Assembly (NCBI GenBank): GCA_021651055.1
Contig: JAJHOH010000001.1
Span: forward strand, 1,798,001-1,862,000
Source: Candidatus Manganitrophus morganii
GTDB taxonomy: Bacteria; Nitrospirota; Nitrospiria; SBBL01; Manganitrophaceae
DNA length: 64,000 nucleotides
Reading direction: 5' to 3'
The notes beneath the pieces were generated by a model. The model saw only the letters and a program-made list of their open reading frames with translations. It searched no databases and had not been told where the DNA came from. Made by a program: the position numbers and the translations under genes. Below, piece by piece: positions 45,904 to 55,107 of this stretch (position 1 is the stretch's first letter; each line of letters starts with the position of its first letter).

Positions 45904-47388
45904 TTAAGTCTCTTCCAGTTTCGGAAATCGAACAAAAAATGTGCTTCCTTCACCCTTTCTCGATTCGATCCAGACCTTTCCGTGAGCCAAGTCGACGACC
46001 TTCTTTACAATCGTCAGCCCAACCCCCGTCCCCTCCACATCCAGATCCTTCAATCGTTGAAAGACGCCAAAAATCCTGTCGTGGTAATCTGGATCAATTC
46101 CGATACCGTTGTCCTTCACATAAAATTCCACCCACTCTCCACTCTCTCTCCCGCCGATTTCAATTCGCGGACAGGGCTGATCTCCCATAAACTTTGCCGC
46201 ATTGGTAATCAGATTCTGAAACAACTCCATGATCTGTGTGCGGTCGAAGAGGAAGTTTGGAAATGTCGGATGGATGACGATTTCAATTCCCTTTCGGGCA
46301 AAACGCTCTTGATGGATTTCGAGAACTCTCTCAACGACCGACCGTACCTCGACCGGCTCCGCCCCCTTCTGCGCGCCCACGCGAGAGAGCGCCAGCAGAT
46401 CCATAATCATCAGTTCCATATAATCGGCATTGTCGATGACCCGCCGCAGGTAGTGCTTTCCTTTCTCATCGAACCGATCGGCATAATCCTCCATGAGAAT
46501 CGAAGCCATTCCCTGCATGGAGACCACCGGCGACTTCAGGTCATGAGAGATGGTATAAATGACCGATTCCAGCTCTTGCGTCCGTAGCTTGACCTCTTTT
46601 TCCAAATGGGTATGCGCCCGGTCCAACTCCTCACTCATCTGATTGAAACTGCGCGCCAGAACACCCAATTCATCGTTGGAAAAGGCCTGCACCATCGCGC
46701 CATATTCCCCGCGGCCGATCTTCTCCGTCCCTTCGACCAGAATCCGAACCCGCCGGAGAACTTTCCTCATCGACACCAAGGAAATTCCGAGGGCGATCAA
46801 GCCGGTCACCGCAAGAATCCAGGACATCTGCAGGGTAATTCGTTTCTCGGTCTCCATCATCTCCGCCATCGACAAACCCAATCTCAACGTCCCCAGGCGG
46901 GTCGTCTCCTTCAGCTCTTTTCCGCCGAACAAAAGAAACTCTTCTTCCGTGGAGGCTGCTTGAACCGACCAGACCGGGAGTGAGACATCGACCACCCTTT
47001 GATCGGCCATCCCGATCTCGCGGTACCCCGGCTGGGTCAATCGGAGGGCTTCCTGCGTCACAGGATCTTGGTAGACCTTTCCCTTCTCGACTACATTGGT
47101 GTGGGCCAAGACACGCCCCCTTTCATCGAGTGCAACGGCATAGAGCGCTTCCGTTCGCTCCATCGCCTCTTGCAAAAAGGCTAAAAGCAGATCTTCATCC
47201 TCCTCTTCGAAGGCCGAGACAATCTCACCCGGCTCACCCCGCAGGCCGGTGGTCTTTAAAATCCCCCGCTTGGCCACCTCTCCCACGAGAATGGAATGCA
47301 CCCCTCTTTTCGAAAGGAGGATACTGGCGCCCCCGGAAAGGAGCGCGATGGAGATGATAAAAATCAGAAACTTCGTTCGAAGCGTCAC
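45904..47388 (-). CDS. HAMP-type sensor histidine kinase of a TonB/periplasmic-binding-protein operon
   Basis: 494 aa. TM1 (about 7-25), periplasmic segment (about 26-190), TM2 (about 192-208), HAMP, a coiled-coil, HisKA (TISHDLKSPVVSMQGMAS) and HATPase_c (NLITNAAKFMGD; DNGIGIDPDYHDRIFGVFQR; GTGVGLTIVKKV). Start ATGA overlaps the binding-protein stop, so the two are coupled; the binding protein may dock on the periplasmic domain. Its kinase core strongly resembles the sensorless kinase at 53.1-53.9 kb. No rho-independent terminator right after it. Confidence 0.92.
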   Translation of the reverse strand: MTLRTKFLIFIISIALLSGGASILLSKRGVHSILVGEVAKRGILKTTGLRGEPGEIVSAFEEEDEDLLLAFLQEAMERTEALYAVALDERGRVLAHTNVVEKGKVYQDPVTQEALRLTQPGYREIGMADQRVVDVSLPVWSVQAASTEEEFLLFGGKELKETTRLGTLRLGLSMAEMMETEKRITLQMSWILAVTGLIALGISLVSMRKVLRRVRILVEGTEKIGRGEYGAMVQAFSNDELGVLARSFNQMSEELDRAHTHLEKEVKLRTQELESVIYTISHDLKSPVVSMQGMASILMEDYADRFDEKGKHYLRRVIDNADYMELMIMDLLALSRVGAQKGAEPVEVRSVVERVLEIHQERFARKGIEIVIHPTFPNFLFDRTQIMELFQNLITNAAKFMGDQPCPRIEIGGRESGEWVEFYVKDNGIGIDPDYHDRIFGVFQRLKDLDVEGTGVGLTIVKKVVDLAHGKVWIESRKGEGSTFFVRFPKLEET

Positions 47389-48275
47389 GGAAGCACTTTA
47401 TCGGCCCTCTGAAGGGCTTCTTTCGGAATCTCCAGCCCTGCTTTTTCAGCCGCCTTTACATTGATCGTTACTTCTGCCTTTTCAGGGTAAATCGTTTCGA
47501 GCGTCCACTCCCCCGAGAGCACCCTTTGGGCCGCAAGGCCGGCTGCGCGGCCCACCTCGCGAAAGCTGCTCGATACCGATGCGGTGGCCCCCTGCTGAAC
47601 GAATCCCGCCGTAGGGGCGTAAAAGGGGATCCGGTTGGACCAGGAATACTCTTTCAAAATGGAGAGATTCTGAGCGCTGACGAGGACGGGGTCTGGAAGG
47701 AGCCAAATGGCATCGGCCTTCCTAAAAAGGTTTCGAAGGCGATCGGGAAGATCACCCGGGTCGTTCAACCGTTCCGACAAAATGTCGATTCCGATCGACT
47801 CCGATGCCTTTCGAATCTCCTGGAGGTACGCCTCAACCGATTTTGAAGACCAGAGAACCGCAAGCCGCTTGAGGCCCGGCTGCATTTCCTTGACCCTCGC
47901 GAGAACGGTCGCGGCCCTCGGAAGGATATTTACTTCGATGGAGAGCCCTTTCCGATCCCGCAATCCCAGCTTCGTCCCGGGGGCCATGCCGTAGATCAGG
48001 ACGACCCTGTCGGGATAATCCCATTGTGCCGCCTTCCCCCCGAAGGCGACGACGACGCGGGTCTCCAGAGAGATCCGCGGAGGACCTTCCATGATGGGAA
48101 TGGAGGGGACGGGACGGCCGAACGCTTCTTGAAATCCCTCAAACGCCTCGCGATAGGGACCCCATTCGGCGCTGAGGATCGCGACGACCTCTTGTGCGGA
48201 CGCTATTTCAGGGGCGGTAAGGAAAAAACCAATCAGACAGGTGATTTGAATCCATTTTCCCGAGGTTTGCCTCAT
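47385..48275 (-). CDS. Periplasmic ABC-type substrate-binding protein (PF04392-like), orphan
   Basis: 296 aa, Sec signal 1-27 (FLTAPEIASAQ). Two-lobed type-I fold; the second half with AVLWSSKSVEAYLQEIR, ADAIWLLPDPVLVSAQN and AGLAAQRVLSGEW matches the TrpX-like family. Between the TonB receptor and the kinase, with no permease or ATPase genes, so it more likely serves sensing than transport. Overlaps the kinase start by ATGA. Confidence 0.85.
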   Translation of the reverse strand: MRQTSGKWIQITCLIGFFLTAPEIASAQEVVAILSAEWGPYREAFEGFQEAFGRPVPSIPIMEGPPRISLETRVVVAFGGKAAQWDYPDRVVLIYGMAPGTKLGLRDRKGLSIEVNILPRAATVLARVKEMQPGLKRLAVLWSSKSVEAYLQEIRKASESIGIDILSERLNDPGDLPDRLRNLFRKADAIWLLPDPVLVSAQNLSILKEYSWSNRIPFYAPTAGFVQQGATASVSSSFREVGRAAGLAAQRVLSGEWTLETIYPEKAEVTINVKAAEKAGLEIPKEALQRADKVLP

Positions 48276-48290
48276 TCATCGACTCATGAC

Positions 48291-50285
48291 TCAATAGATG
48301 ACCGAGACGCCGCCGTAATACGTCTTCGGGATTTCGAGGAAGTCGGGAAACTCGCGATGATTCGGACTCGCAAGATTTTTCCCCCCGATGAAAAACTCGA
48401 CATCTTTGATCGGATTGTAGGCAAGCCGGGCATCGACGCGCCAGTAGGGAGCCACCTCAACAATCTCGGATTGCCGTGAATTGGTGATCGCGTAGCTGCT
48501 TTTGTATCCGGCGTTGACGCTGGCGGAAAGACCGACGGCGATCCGGAAGATCCCGCCGAGGTTGACCTTGTGCTTCGGTGTCGCTTCTTCGATCAAGACC
48601 CGGTCGGCCTCGGTGAAGGTCGATCCATCGTCATCGATTGTTTCATAGGTATAGTTGACATAGACCGATCGCGCCGGAGCGAAGCGGTAGGCCAACTTCA
48701 GCTCAGCCCCTTTTGCAGTCGCCTCCCGGCTGTTATCGAATGAGAAGGTCGTGGGGGTTGGGAAAGGGAAGAAAGAACCTTGCTGCTTCACGAAGCTTGC
48801 GGTGAGATCGTCGAATTGCATATAAAAGAGGCTCCCTTCGGCCTGGAGACGCCGGTCGAGATAGGCGCCGTGATAGCCGATCTCATAGGAGTGAAGTTTT
48901 GACGGCTTCAAATCGGGGTTCCCTTCCATGATCACGGTGAAGTCCGACTGCCGGTCGACCCGGGCTTCCCACATAGAAGGGACCGTCGGTGCCGCTGAAT
49001 ACGACGCACGTAAAGCATGGTCGGTTCCCAGTGCATAGAGGGTTGCAATCTGATAGGCCGGCTCCGTTCCTCCGGTGTCCGACCGCTCGAGTGAGGCGGC
49101 CACCACAACGGTCAACGCTTCGATCACAACGATCGACTGTTGAACAAAACCGCGGACGAGGGCATTTTCCTGTTCCGGCTCCGATCGGAAAGCCTCGTCG
49201 GATTCCGCGACCGAAAGACGATAACTTCCTCCCCAGGTGGTCTTCAGCCGGCCCTCTCCCCAATTGATATGATGAACCGCCTCGACATCGCTCTGCGTGT
49301 AATCGACTTCAAAAGTCCCTTCAAAATCGGGCTCCGATTTCTGGGTGAATTTGTTGTAAGAAGCCATCAGCTCCAGCGTCGAATCGGCGCCGAGCGGCAG
49401 GGAGCCCTTCAACATTCCGAAGGCGTTCCGGAATTTTCCCTCCCGCTCGAAGGCCATCCCCATTTCATCCCAGGAGCTCCCCGCGAAGAATTCCAAGCCG
49501 AAACGGTCGGTCGGATTCCAGAAGCCCCTCAGATTGGTTTTATGAGAGGTCAGGAAATCTTCCGCCGGAGGGATGGTGAAAAAGGGATTCGGATCGGAGG
49601 GCGCGTTGTGGAAGCCATCCTCATTCCAGAAACCGTAGCTCAAGCGATAACCGAACCGATCCCCGGCCGACTCATACGCCGCTCCCGATTGAAAAAGATC
49701 AATATTGCCCCGAAGAAGGTATGCGGAAGCGGACCGCTCCGACGACGGCTTTTTCGTAATAATGTGAATGACCCCCAGCGCCGCATTCGAGCCGTAGAGG
49801 GCGGCGTTCGGACCCCGGACGATCTCAATCCGCTCGATGTCCTGAAGCTGGACCGGAAGCTGCTCCCAATAGACGCCCCCGGAATAGGCGTTGTAAACAC
49901 TGCGGCCATCGACGAGGACCTGGAGGCTGTCGACGAACTCTTCCGGAAATCCTCTCACCGAGACGATCGCCCGATTCCCGTCGACCGACCGCCCGTCAAG
50001 GACATCCACCCCGACGCGAAACCGCAGAAGATCCCAGAGGTTCGTCGCCCCCGAGGTCCGGATTTCTTCACCGGTGATCACCTCCACCGCCACCGGGGCT
50101 TCCCGCACCGGCTGCAAGCGCCGGGAAGCCGTGACCGTCTGCGCTTCGTGCGCAAAGAACTCCAACTCCGAACGCCCCTCTTCGGCCGCCGAGACCGAGG
50201 CCGCCGCACTGAAGAGCAAACACGCTCCGATGATTTTACTGCAACCGTTTCTCCATCGTTTCTTTTTACCAAAAAACAGACGCAT
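48291..50285 (-). CDS. TonB-dependent outer-membrane receptor
   Basis: 664 aa from ATG 50285 (AGAGGA SD). Signal peptide about 1-34, plug (about 50-175: VREAPVAVEVITGEEI, VLVDGRSVYNAY, IEIVRGPNAALYGSNA) and a beta-barrel ending in an aromatic residue (VSVIY). It resembles colicin-I/vitamin B12-type receptors; the ligand is unknown (no riboswitch recognised in the leader). First gene of the receptor-binding protein-kinase operon. Confidence 0.93.
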   Translation of the reverse strand: MRLFFGKKKRWRNGCSKIIGACLLFSAAASVSAAEEGRSELEFFAHEAQTVTASRRLQPVREAPVAVEVITGEEIRTSGATNLWDLLRFRVGVDVLDGRSVDGNRAIVSVRGFPEEFVDSLQVLVDGRSVYNAYSGGVYWEQLPVQLQDIERIEIVRGPNAALYGSNAALGVIHIITKKPSSERSASAYLLRGNIDLFQSGAAYESAGDRFGYRLSYGFWNEDGFHNAPSDPNPFFTIPPAEDFLTSHKTNLRGFWNPTDRFGLEFFAGSSWDEMGMAFEREGKFRNAFGMLKGSLPLGADSTLELMASYNKFTQKSEPDFEGTFEVDYTQSDVEAVHHINWGEGRLKTTWGGSYRLSVAESDEAFRSEPEQENALVRGFVQQSIVVIEALTVVVAASLERSDTGGTEPAYQIATLYALGTDHALRASYSAAPTVPSMWEARVDRQSDFTVIMEGNPDLKPSKLHSYEIGYHGAYLDRRLQAEGSLFYMQFDDLTASFVKQQGSFFPFPTPTTFSFDNSREATAKGAELKLAYRFAPARSVYVNYTYETIDDDGSTFTEADRVLIEEATPKHKVNLGGIFRIAVGLSASVNAGYKSSYAITNSRQSEIVEVAPYWRVDARLAYNPIKDVEFFIGGKNLASPNHREFPDFLEIPKTYYGGVSVIY

Positions 50286-50396
50286 CTTCGTTCCTCTGCA
50301 GAGTCGGCCTGACGCAATGAATGGATCAATCATCTGAAATACCTTATTGGAATCTAAACGGGATGGCGGCGGATCATCCCTATAAAGGATAGAAAA

Positions 50397-50424
50397 AATG
50401 TAACACAGAACTGCATCTTGTCAA
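50397..50424 (-). promoter_or_regulatory. Promoter of the TonB receptor operon
   Basis: TTGACA (50424-50419), 16-nt spacer, TACATT (50402-50397). Same spacing and similar spacer ends as the promoter at 54010-54037. Confidence 0.6.
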
Positions 50425-50572
50425 TGGAACGCGCTTCGCTCGCAAGATGACCTCCCGGTCGGGAAAGAGCGGCGACGTTCACCCGTGACCGCCGAAACGT
50501 TTTCCGCCATGGACGGCTAAAAACAAACCCGTTTTCTTTTTGTAGACGATCGGCCCTTTCATCGGGCGAAAA

Positions 50573-52597
50573 TCAGGCCGGCTTTCTTTTATCCAAGATT
50601 TCGAGGAAGGTTTTCACCACTCCCGGATCAAATTGGGTGCCGGCGTTCTTCCGGAGCTCTTGGACCGCCTCCTCATGCGACATCTTCGGTCGGTAGGGTC
50701 GAACCGAGATCATCGCATGATACGCCTCGACCACGCCGAGGACGCGGGCGAGAAAAGGAATCTCCTCTCCTTTTAACCCGTTCGGATAACCTTTGCCGTC
50801 GTAGCGTTCGTGATGGTAGAGAATGGCCGGAAGAACAGACTCCAGATTGTGTGATTCTTTGATCAGCATCTGCGCCAGGCCGGGATGGGCTTGAATGATT
50901 TTTCGCTCCTCGGTCGAGAGGGGGCCCGGTTTATTTAGAATGCTGTCGGGGATGCTCACAATGCCGATGTTGTGGAGGAGGCTCGCGAGCTGCAAACTTT
51001 GCTTCTCCTGCTCGCCGAGGTTCAACGCATCGGCAAGAAGAAGGGCATATTCGATCACCCCTTCGGAATGACCCCGCGTGTAGGGGCTCTTCGCATCGAT
51101 CACGGCGGCCAGATCTCGGATGGTTTTTATCTCCGGATTACGCAGGAGCTCGGTCAATTTGTTCTGATCCTTTTCGATCGCCGCCTTGAGCGTATCGCAG
51201 TAGCGACAGACCCGGTTGCGGCCGTCTTTTTTTGCGAAGTAGAGGGCCTGATCGGCGGAAAGGATCAACTCCTCTCGACGCCTTCCGTCTTCCGGGAAAG
51301 AAGCAACCCCGATGCTGATGGAAAGGTGAACCCGATGCCCTGTCGGCGTGATGAAGGGGCCGTCGTCGATTGCTTTTCGGATTCTCTCTGCGACCTTCGC
51401 GGCATGAATGCCGATCGTCTCGGGGAGAATGACCGAAAACTCCTCTCCTCCATACCGGGCCGGAAAGTCGACGTTACGGATGCACTTTTGGATCACCTTG
51501 ACGATCTCCTTCAGGATTGCGTCCCCGATCGGATGCCCATGGGTGTCGTTAAAAACTTTAAAATGATCAATGTCGAGCATCAGCAGCGAAAACCCTTTCC
51601 CATATCGGCTCGCCCGCTCCGTCTCCTCACCCAATCGCTTCTGAAACTCCCGATGGTTGTAGAGGCCGGTGAGGCTGTCGGTGGCCGCCCTTTTTTCGAC
51701 CTCCTCCAGAAAGCGGGCATTGTCCAGGGCCACGGCGGCATTGACGCAGAGGGTCGACAGGAAATCTTGGTCCTCGGAAGAGAACCTCCCCTCCTTCTGA
51801 TTGATCAGGTTCAATACCCCTAAAGTTCGAGCCTCGCGAACGAGCGGGATCGAAAAAACTTGGCGAAGCGGAGTTTGGAGAGAGGGCGTCGTCCCCTTCA
51901 AGGGATGCTCCCCCGGATTTTCGATCAGGACGGGTCGCTTTTCCTGGCACGCCAAACCGAAGAGACCGAGCTTCGAAAGGGGCCCTTGAGGAATCCCCCC
52001 CTCGAACGACACGCCGGCAAAGGCGGTCTGGGAAATATGCCCTTGTTCCGCATCGATGAGAAAGAGAAGCGCTCCTTCCGCCTCCATCAGCTCTTTTGCC
52101 CCTTCGACCAAGGTATCGCTTAAAACCATCGTTTTTCGCTCGGTCGCCAAAGAGAGGGAAAGTTCATACAGACGGTGAACCCGTTGCGCGTTCTTCTCCA
52201 GACGGCGTTTCAGCCTGGCTTGGTCGATGACCTTCCGGGTCACGGGGGGGAGGGTCTGGTGATAGTTCTGGCTCTTAATGATGTAGTCGCACGCTCCCCG
52301 CTTCATCGCCTCTACCGCAATCTTCTCATCCCCTTGTCCGGTCACCATGATCACCGGAACGGTATAGCCCTTCGTCTGAATTTCGCTCAAGACTTCGATT
52401 CCGTTCATCATCGGAAGGCTGTAATCGAGAATGACCGCATCGAAACGCCCTTTCCCCAGCGCCTCCAGGCAGGCCGGACCGGTTTCAACGGGGGTAATGC
52501 GGATGTCGGGATCCTTTTTCTGAAACGCGCGCAGGGTCAACTCCCTCTGATCGACATTATCTTCCACAAGTAAAATCTTGACCGGCTCATTCGCCAT
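50573..52597 (-). CDS. REC-GAF-GGDEF-(degenerate HD-GYP) response regulator
   Basis: 674 aa from ATG 52597 (GGAG 6 nt upstream). REC (1-125; VILDYSLPMMNG), GAF (about 150-310), GGDEF (about 320-480; RYGGEEFSVILP, the active-type GGEEF) and an HD-GYP-like domain (about 500-670; YTRGHSEGV, then HHERYDGKGYP). The HD-GYP metal ligands are altered: LLHNIGIV for LLHDIGK, and VVEAYHAM for VADAYDAM, so c-di-GMP hydrolysis is doubtful. It likely makes c-di-GMP or senses it, controlled by the kinase gene upstream. Confidence 0.9.
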   Translation of the reverse strand: MANEPVKILLVEDNVDQRELTLRAFQKKDPDIRITPVETGPACLEALGKGRFDAVILDYSLPMMNGIEVLSEIQTKGYTVPVIMVTGQGDEKIAVEAMKRGACDYIIKSQNYHQTLPPVTRKVIDQARLKRRLEKNAQRVHRLYELSLSLATERKTMVLSDTLVEGAKELMEAEGALLFLIDAEQGHISQTAFAGVSFEGGIPQGPLSKLGLFGLACQEKRPVLIENPGEHPLKGTTPSLQTPLRQVFSIPLVREARTLGVLNLINQKEGRFSSEDQDFLSTLCVNAAVALDNARFLEEVEKRAATDSLTGLYNHREFQKRLGEETERASRYGKGFSLLMLDIDHFKVFNDTHGHPIGDAILKEIVKVIQKCIRNVDFPARYGGEEFSVILPETIGIHAAKVAERIRKAIDDGPFITPTGHRVHLSISIGVASFPEDGRRREELILSADQALYFAKKDGRNRVCRYCDTLKAAIEKDQNKLTELLRNPEIKTIRDLAAVIDAKSPYTRGHSEGVIEYALLLADALNLGEQEKQSLQLASLLHNIGIVSIPDSILNKPGPLSTEERKIIQAHPGLAQMLIKESHNLESVLPAILYHHERYDGKGYPNGLKGEEIPFLARVLGVVEAYHAMISVRPYRPKMSHEEAVQELRKNAGTQFDPGVVKTFLEILDKRKPA

Positions 52598-52639
52598 GCC
52601 GTTCTCCATCTAAAAACGACCCTTCCATTATTCCGTTTT

Positions 52640-53077
52640 TTACGACGCGTCCGACTTCGGCGGCCGATTGACCAGCAGCCAATAGAGCTTCAGCGATTTG
52701 ACCTTCTCAGAAAATTCAGTAAATTTCACCGGCTTGGTGATGAAGCTGTTGGCGCCGAAACTGTAACATTTGAGCGCTTCTTCATCTCGATCCGACGTCG
52801 TCAACATGATAACCGGAATGACACGGAGATCTTCGGTCTCTTTTATTTTTTTTAGGACCTCAAGGCCGTTGACCTTGGGAAGATTGATGTCGAGGAGGAT
52901 CAGCCCGGGCCGGGGGGCGTTCGCATAAGGCTCTTTTTTAAAGAGATAATCCAGCGCCTCTTGGCCGTCTTTGACCCAAGCCACTCTGTTCGCCACGCTT
53001 CCGCTCTCCAGTGAACGGCGGGTCAATTCGGCATGGTCGGGATTATCTTCCACCAATAGAATTTCGATCGGCTCCAT
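52640..53077 (-). CDS. Single-domain CheY/Rcp-like response regulator
   Basis: 145 aa from ATG 53077 (AGGAG). EIEILLVEDNPD-type acidic start, phospho-Asp in ILLDINLPKVNG, TTSDRDEE and TKPVKF Lys. It carries no output domain, a phosphorelay or adaptor role as in Rcp1. 11 nt downstream of the kinase gene. Confidence 0.9.
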   Translation of the reverse strand: MEPIEILLVEDNPDHAELTRRSLESGSVANRVAWVKDGQEALDYLFKKEPYANAPRPGLILLDINLPKVNGLEVLKKIKETEDLRVIPVIMLTTSDRDEEALKCYSFGANSFITKPVKFTEFSEKVKSLKLYWLLVNRPPKSDAS

Positions 53078-53088
53078 TTCCCATTCTC

Positions 53089-53856
53089 CTAACATCGACC
53101 GACGGGCAGAGTGAAGTAAAAAACGGCCCCTTCTCCTTTGTTTGACTCGATCCATATATTGCCGCCTGCCAGATCCAGGATCTTCCGGACAAGCGCAAGT
53201 CCCATCCCCGTCCCATCCGTCTCAATCTCTTTAAGACGTTCGAAGACGCCGAAAATGATCTGATGATACGGCGGATCGATTCCGATGCCGTTGTCCCGGA
53301 CGTAGAAGGTAATGCCTGCATCGGCCGCAACGGCGCCGATCTCGATCACCGGATCGGGCTGATCGCCCATAAACCGAACGGCGTTGCCGATCAGATTCGA
53401 GAAGAGCTGCTCCAACGGCGTCCGAGCGAAAAGAATCTCCGGCAACGGCGAGCGGATTTCCACACGGATCTTTCTTTGCGTGATCTCCTTCGAAAACTTC
53501 CCCAAGACATCCCGGACGACGGCATCGGCTTGAAGCCGCTCCGGGTTTGCCTCTTTTCTTCCGACTCTGGAGTAGGCAAGCAGATCGGCCAAAAGGCGCT
53601 CGATCATCCCCGCGTTCGCCATCAGCCGGCTCAGGTAGTGCTTCCCCTGCTCGCCAAGCTTTTCGCCGTAATCTTCAGAAATGATCGATGCCATCCCGTA
53701 AAGGGAAACGACCGGAGCCTTCAAGTCGTGCGATACCCGATAAACGAAGGTGTCGAGCTCCGCCCTGTTTCGATCGAGCTTTTGACGCAACGCCTCGCAT
53801 TCCGTCTGCAGAGGAGCACATTTCGGACAGGCCTGGCCGTTCGGGATAGGGGTCAT
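53089..53856 (-). CDS. Soluble sensor-less histidine kinase
   Basis: 255 aa from ATG 53856 (AAGG at 5 nt). A Cys-x-x-Cys pair (ACPKCAP) near residue 10 and a short coiled coil precede HisKA (YRVSHDLKAPVVSLYGMAS) and HATPase_c (NLIGNAVRFMGD; DNGIGIDPPYHQIIFGVFER; GTGMGLALVRKI). No membrane segment or sensory domain. Paralogue of the HAMP kinase gene at 45.9 kb. First gene of kinase-CheY-GGDEF. Confidence 0.9.
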   Translation of the reverse strand: MTPIPNGQACPKCAPLQTECEALRQKLDRNRAELDTFVYRVSHDLKAPVVSLYGMASIISEDYGEKLGEQGKHYLSRLMANAGMIERLLADLLAYSRVGRKEANPERLQADAVVRDVLGKFSKEITQRKIRVEIRSPLPEILFARTPLEQLFSNLIGNAVRFMGDQPDPVIEIGAVAADAGITFYVRDNGIGIDPPYHQIIFGVFERLKEIETDGTGMGLALVRKILDLAGGNIWIESNKGEGAVFYFTLPVGRC

Positions 53857-54009
53857 CCTCACCTTCTCGTTTGCAGGAAGAAAAAATCGTGATTACGCGA
53901 GGCACCGCGGGCCGTGATCGACCTACGGAGGATTATATTCTTTCTCGGACACCTCTCCTCCGGGAGTGCCCTACCTCATTGGGATATAGCAGGAAGACAT
54001 CCAAGAGAA

Positions 54010-54037
54010 AATGTAACATAGATTGTCTTCTTGTCAA
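54010..54037 (-). promoter_or_regulatory. Promoter of the kinase-CheY-GGDEF operon
   Basis: TTGACA (54037-54032), 16-nt spacer, TACATT (54015-54010). Nearly the same design as 50397-50424: both continue TTGACAAGA and have TCTNTGTTACATTTT around the -10. Confidence 0.6.
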
Positions 54038-54162
54038 CGAACGGCAAAACGGATGCAAGGTAAGGAAGGTCGAAGCGTCTACAGTGGACTCTTAAAGGAG
54101 TTGGTGCGGATTATTCCTTTGGGTGGAACCCGGGTGCGTGCAGTCGTAAAAGAGGAAAAGGA

Positions 54163-54239
54163 TGGTGCGCCCAGAGAGATTTGAACTCCCGACCCCTTGA
54201 TTCGTAGTCAAGTGCTCTATCCAGCTGAGCTATGGGCGC
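54163..54239 (-). tRNA. tRNA-Arg (anticodon ACG)
   Basis: 77 nt with encoded CCA. Acceptor GCGCCCA/TGGGCGC, anticodon loop CTACGAA in a CTTGA/TCAAG stem, T-arm with GTTCAAATC. ACG becomes ICG and reads CGN. Confidence 0.95.
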
Positions 54240-54251
54240 GATGGAACGATC

Positions 54252-54788
54252 TTAAGCGGAAACCACATCCTTGAGGGTAACGGCAAAACGGGGATGCTGG
54301 AAGGGGTGCATCGTTGGGAAGAGAGAGAAGAGCCATCCCTTGAACAGCTCTTTGCCGTTCTCCGAAATGATGACGCGGACGGCGGGATTCTTCAGCTCGT
54401 TGCTCACCGAGGTAAACACCGTCCCTTGAATAATCAAATCGGGGAGAAACTCGCCGACCTTCACCTTCACCGCCGAATCGGGAAGGGTATACTCCTCCCC
54501 CAAATTGATGGTGTGCTCGGTGATCTGATGGGTCTGTTTGTCTTCGACCATCAATTTCACCGCCTTCCATTTCCCCTTCACCATATCCGGGATGACGATC
54601 TCGGCATTGCTCAGATCAGGGACATCGGAAGGCCGATTCGTCGGAGGGTGCTCACTTCTTTGAACCTGCTGCGCCTGCGGAGCCGGCGGCGGCGCGGAAA
54701 CCTCCTCCATGTAATTCGCTTCCTTCTTATCGCATGCAGCAAAAAGAAGGAAGATGACGAGAAGCAGGGCGGTCTCTTTCTGTTTCAT
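54252..54788 (-). CDS. DUF2155 lipoprotein
   Basis: 178 aa. Lipobox LLFAAC after a 17-residue signal, a Pro-rich linker (PPPAPQAQQ; HPPTNRP) and a C-terminal DUF2155 domain (KLMVEDKQTHQITEHTINL; AVRVIISENGKELFKGWLFS). Function unknown; envelope located. SD AAGGAG. Between tRNA-Ser and tRNA-Arg, likely in the same transcript. Confidence 0.85.
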   Translation of the reverse strand: MKQKETALLLVIFLLFAACDKKEANYMEEVSAPPPAPQAQQVQRSEHPPTNRPSDVPDLSNAEIVIPDMVKGKWKAVKLMVEDKQTHQITEHTINLGEEYTLPDSAVKVKVGEFLPDLIIQGTVFTSVSNELKNPAVRVIISENGKELFKGWLFSLFPTMHPFQHPRFAVTLKDVVSA

Positions 54789-54835
54789 AATACTCCTTCA
54801 TTCATCAACATCCCCAAAAACGCGCCTGGGGAATT

Positions 54836-54929
54836 TGGCGGAGAGGCAGGGATTTGAACCCTGGATAGAGGTTTAAGCCCCTATGACGGTTTAGCAAACC
54901 GTTGCCTTCAGCCGCTCGGCCACCTCTCC
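54836..54929 (-). tRNA. tRNA-Ser (anticodon GCT)
   Basis: 94 nt with CCA. GGAGAGG/CCTCTCC acceptor, G discriminator, anticodon loop TTGCTAA between ACGGT and ACCGT, long variable arm (CATAGGGGCTTAAACCTCTA), T-loop GTTCAAATC. Reads AGU/AGC. Confidence 0.95.
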
Positions 54930-54936
54930 ATTTATA

Positions 54937-54986
54937 TGTAGGGCCCGTGCGGCAACGGAAAAAGAACGGTCCTCCGATGCCCCACA
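54937..54986. repeat. Stem-loop copy 1 at the 5' side of tRNA-Ser(GCT)
   Basis: Arms TGTAGGGC (54937-54944) and GCCCCACA (54979-54986). A near duplicate lies 5' of tRNA-Ser(TGA), see 55200-55266. Confidence 0.5.
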
Positions 54987-55107
54987 CCCGCGGCTCGGAC
55001 AGGCTAAGCCTGTTCCTCGCCTTTATTTTCTGAGCCCCGCGTTTCGCGACGGGTAAAGCCAGTCGCTTATTCTAATCGCGCGCGAGGCGCATTTCAAGTT
55101 TTAAGAT

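Noticed and set aside
49140-50312. 390-codon frame opposite the TonB receptor
   Set aside because: Antisense of a clear receptor; no family features.
50286-50572. Cobalamin riboswitch before the TonB receptor
   Set aside because: No B12-box or conserved core was recognised; the leader after the inferred promoter is short.
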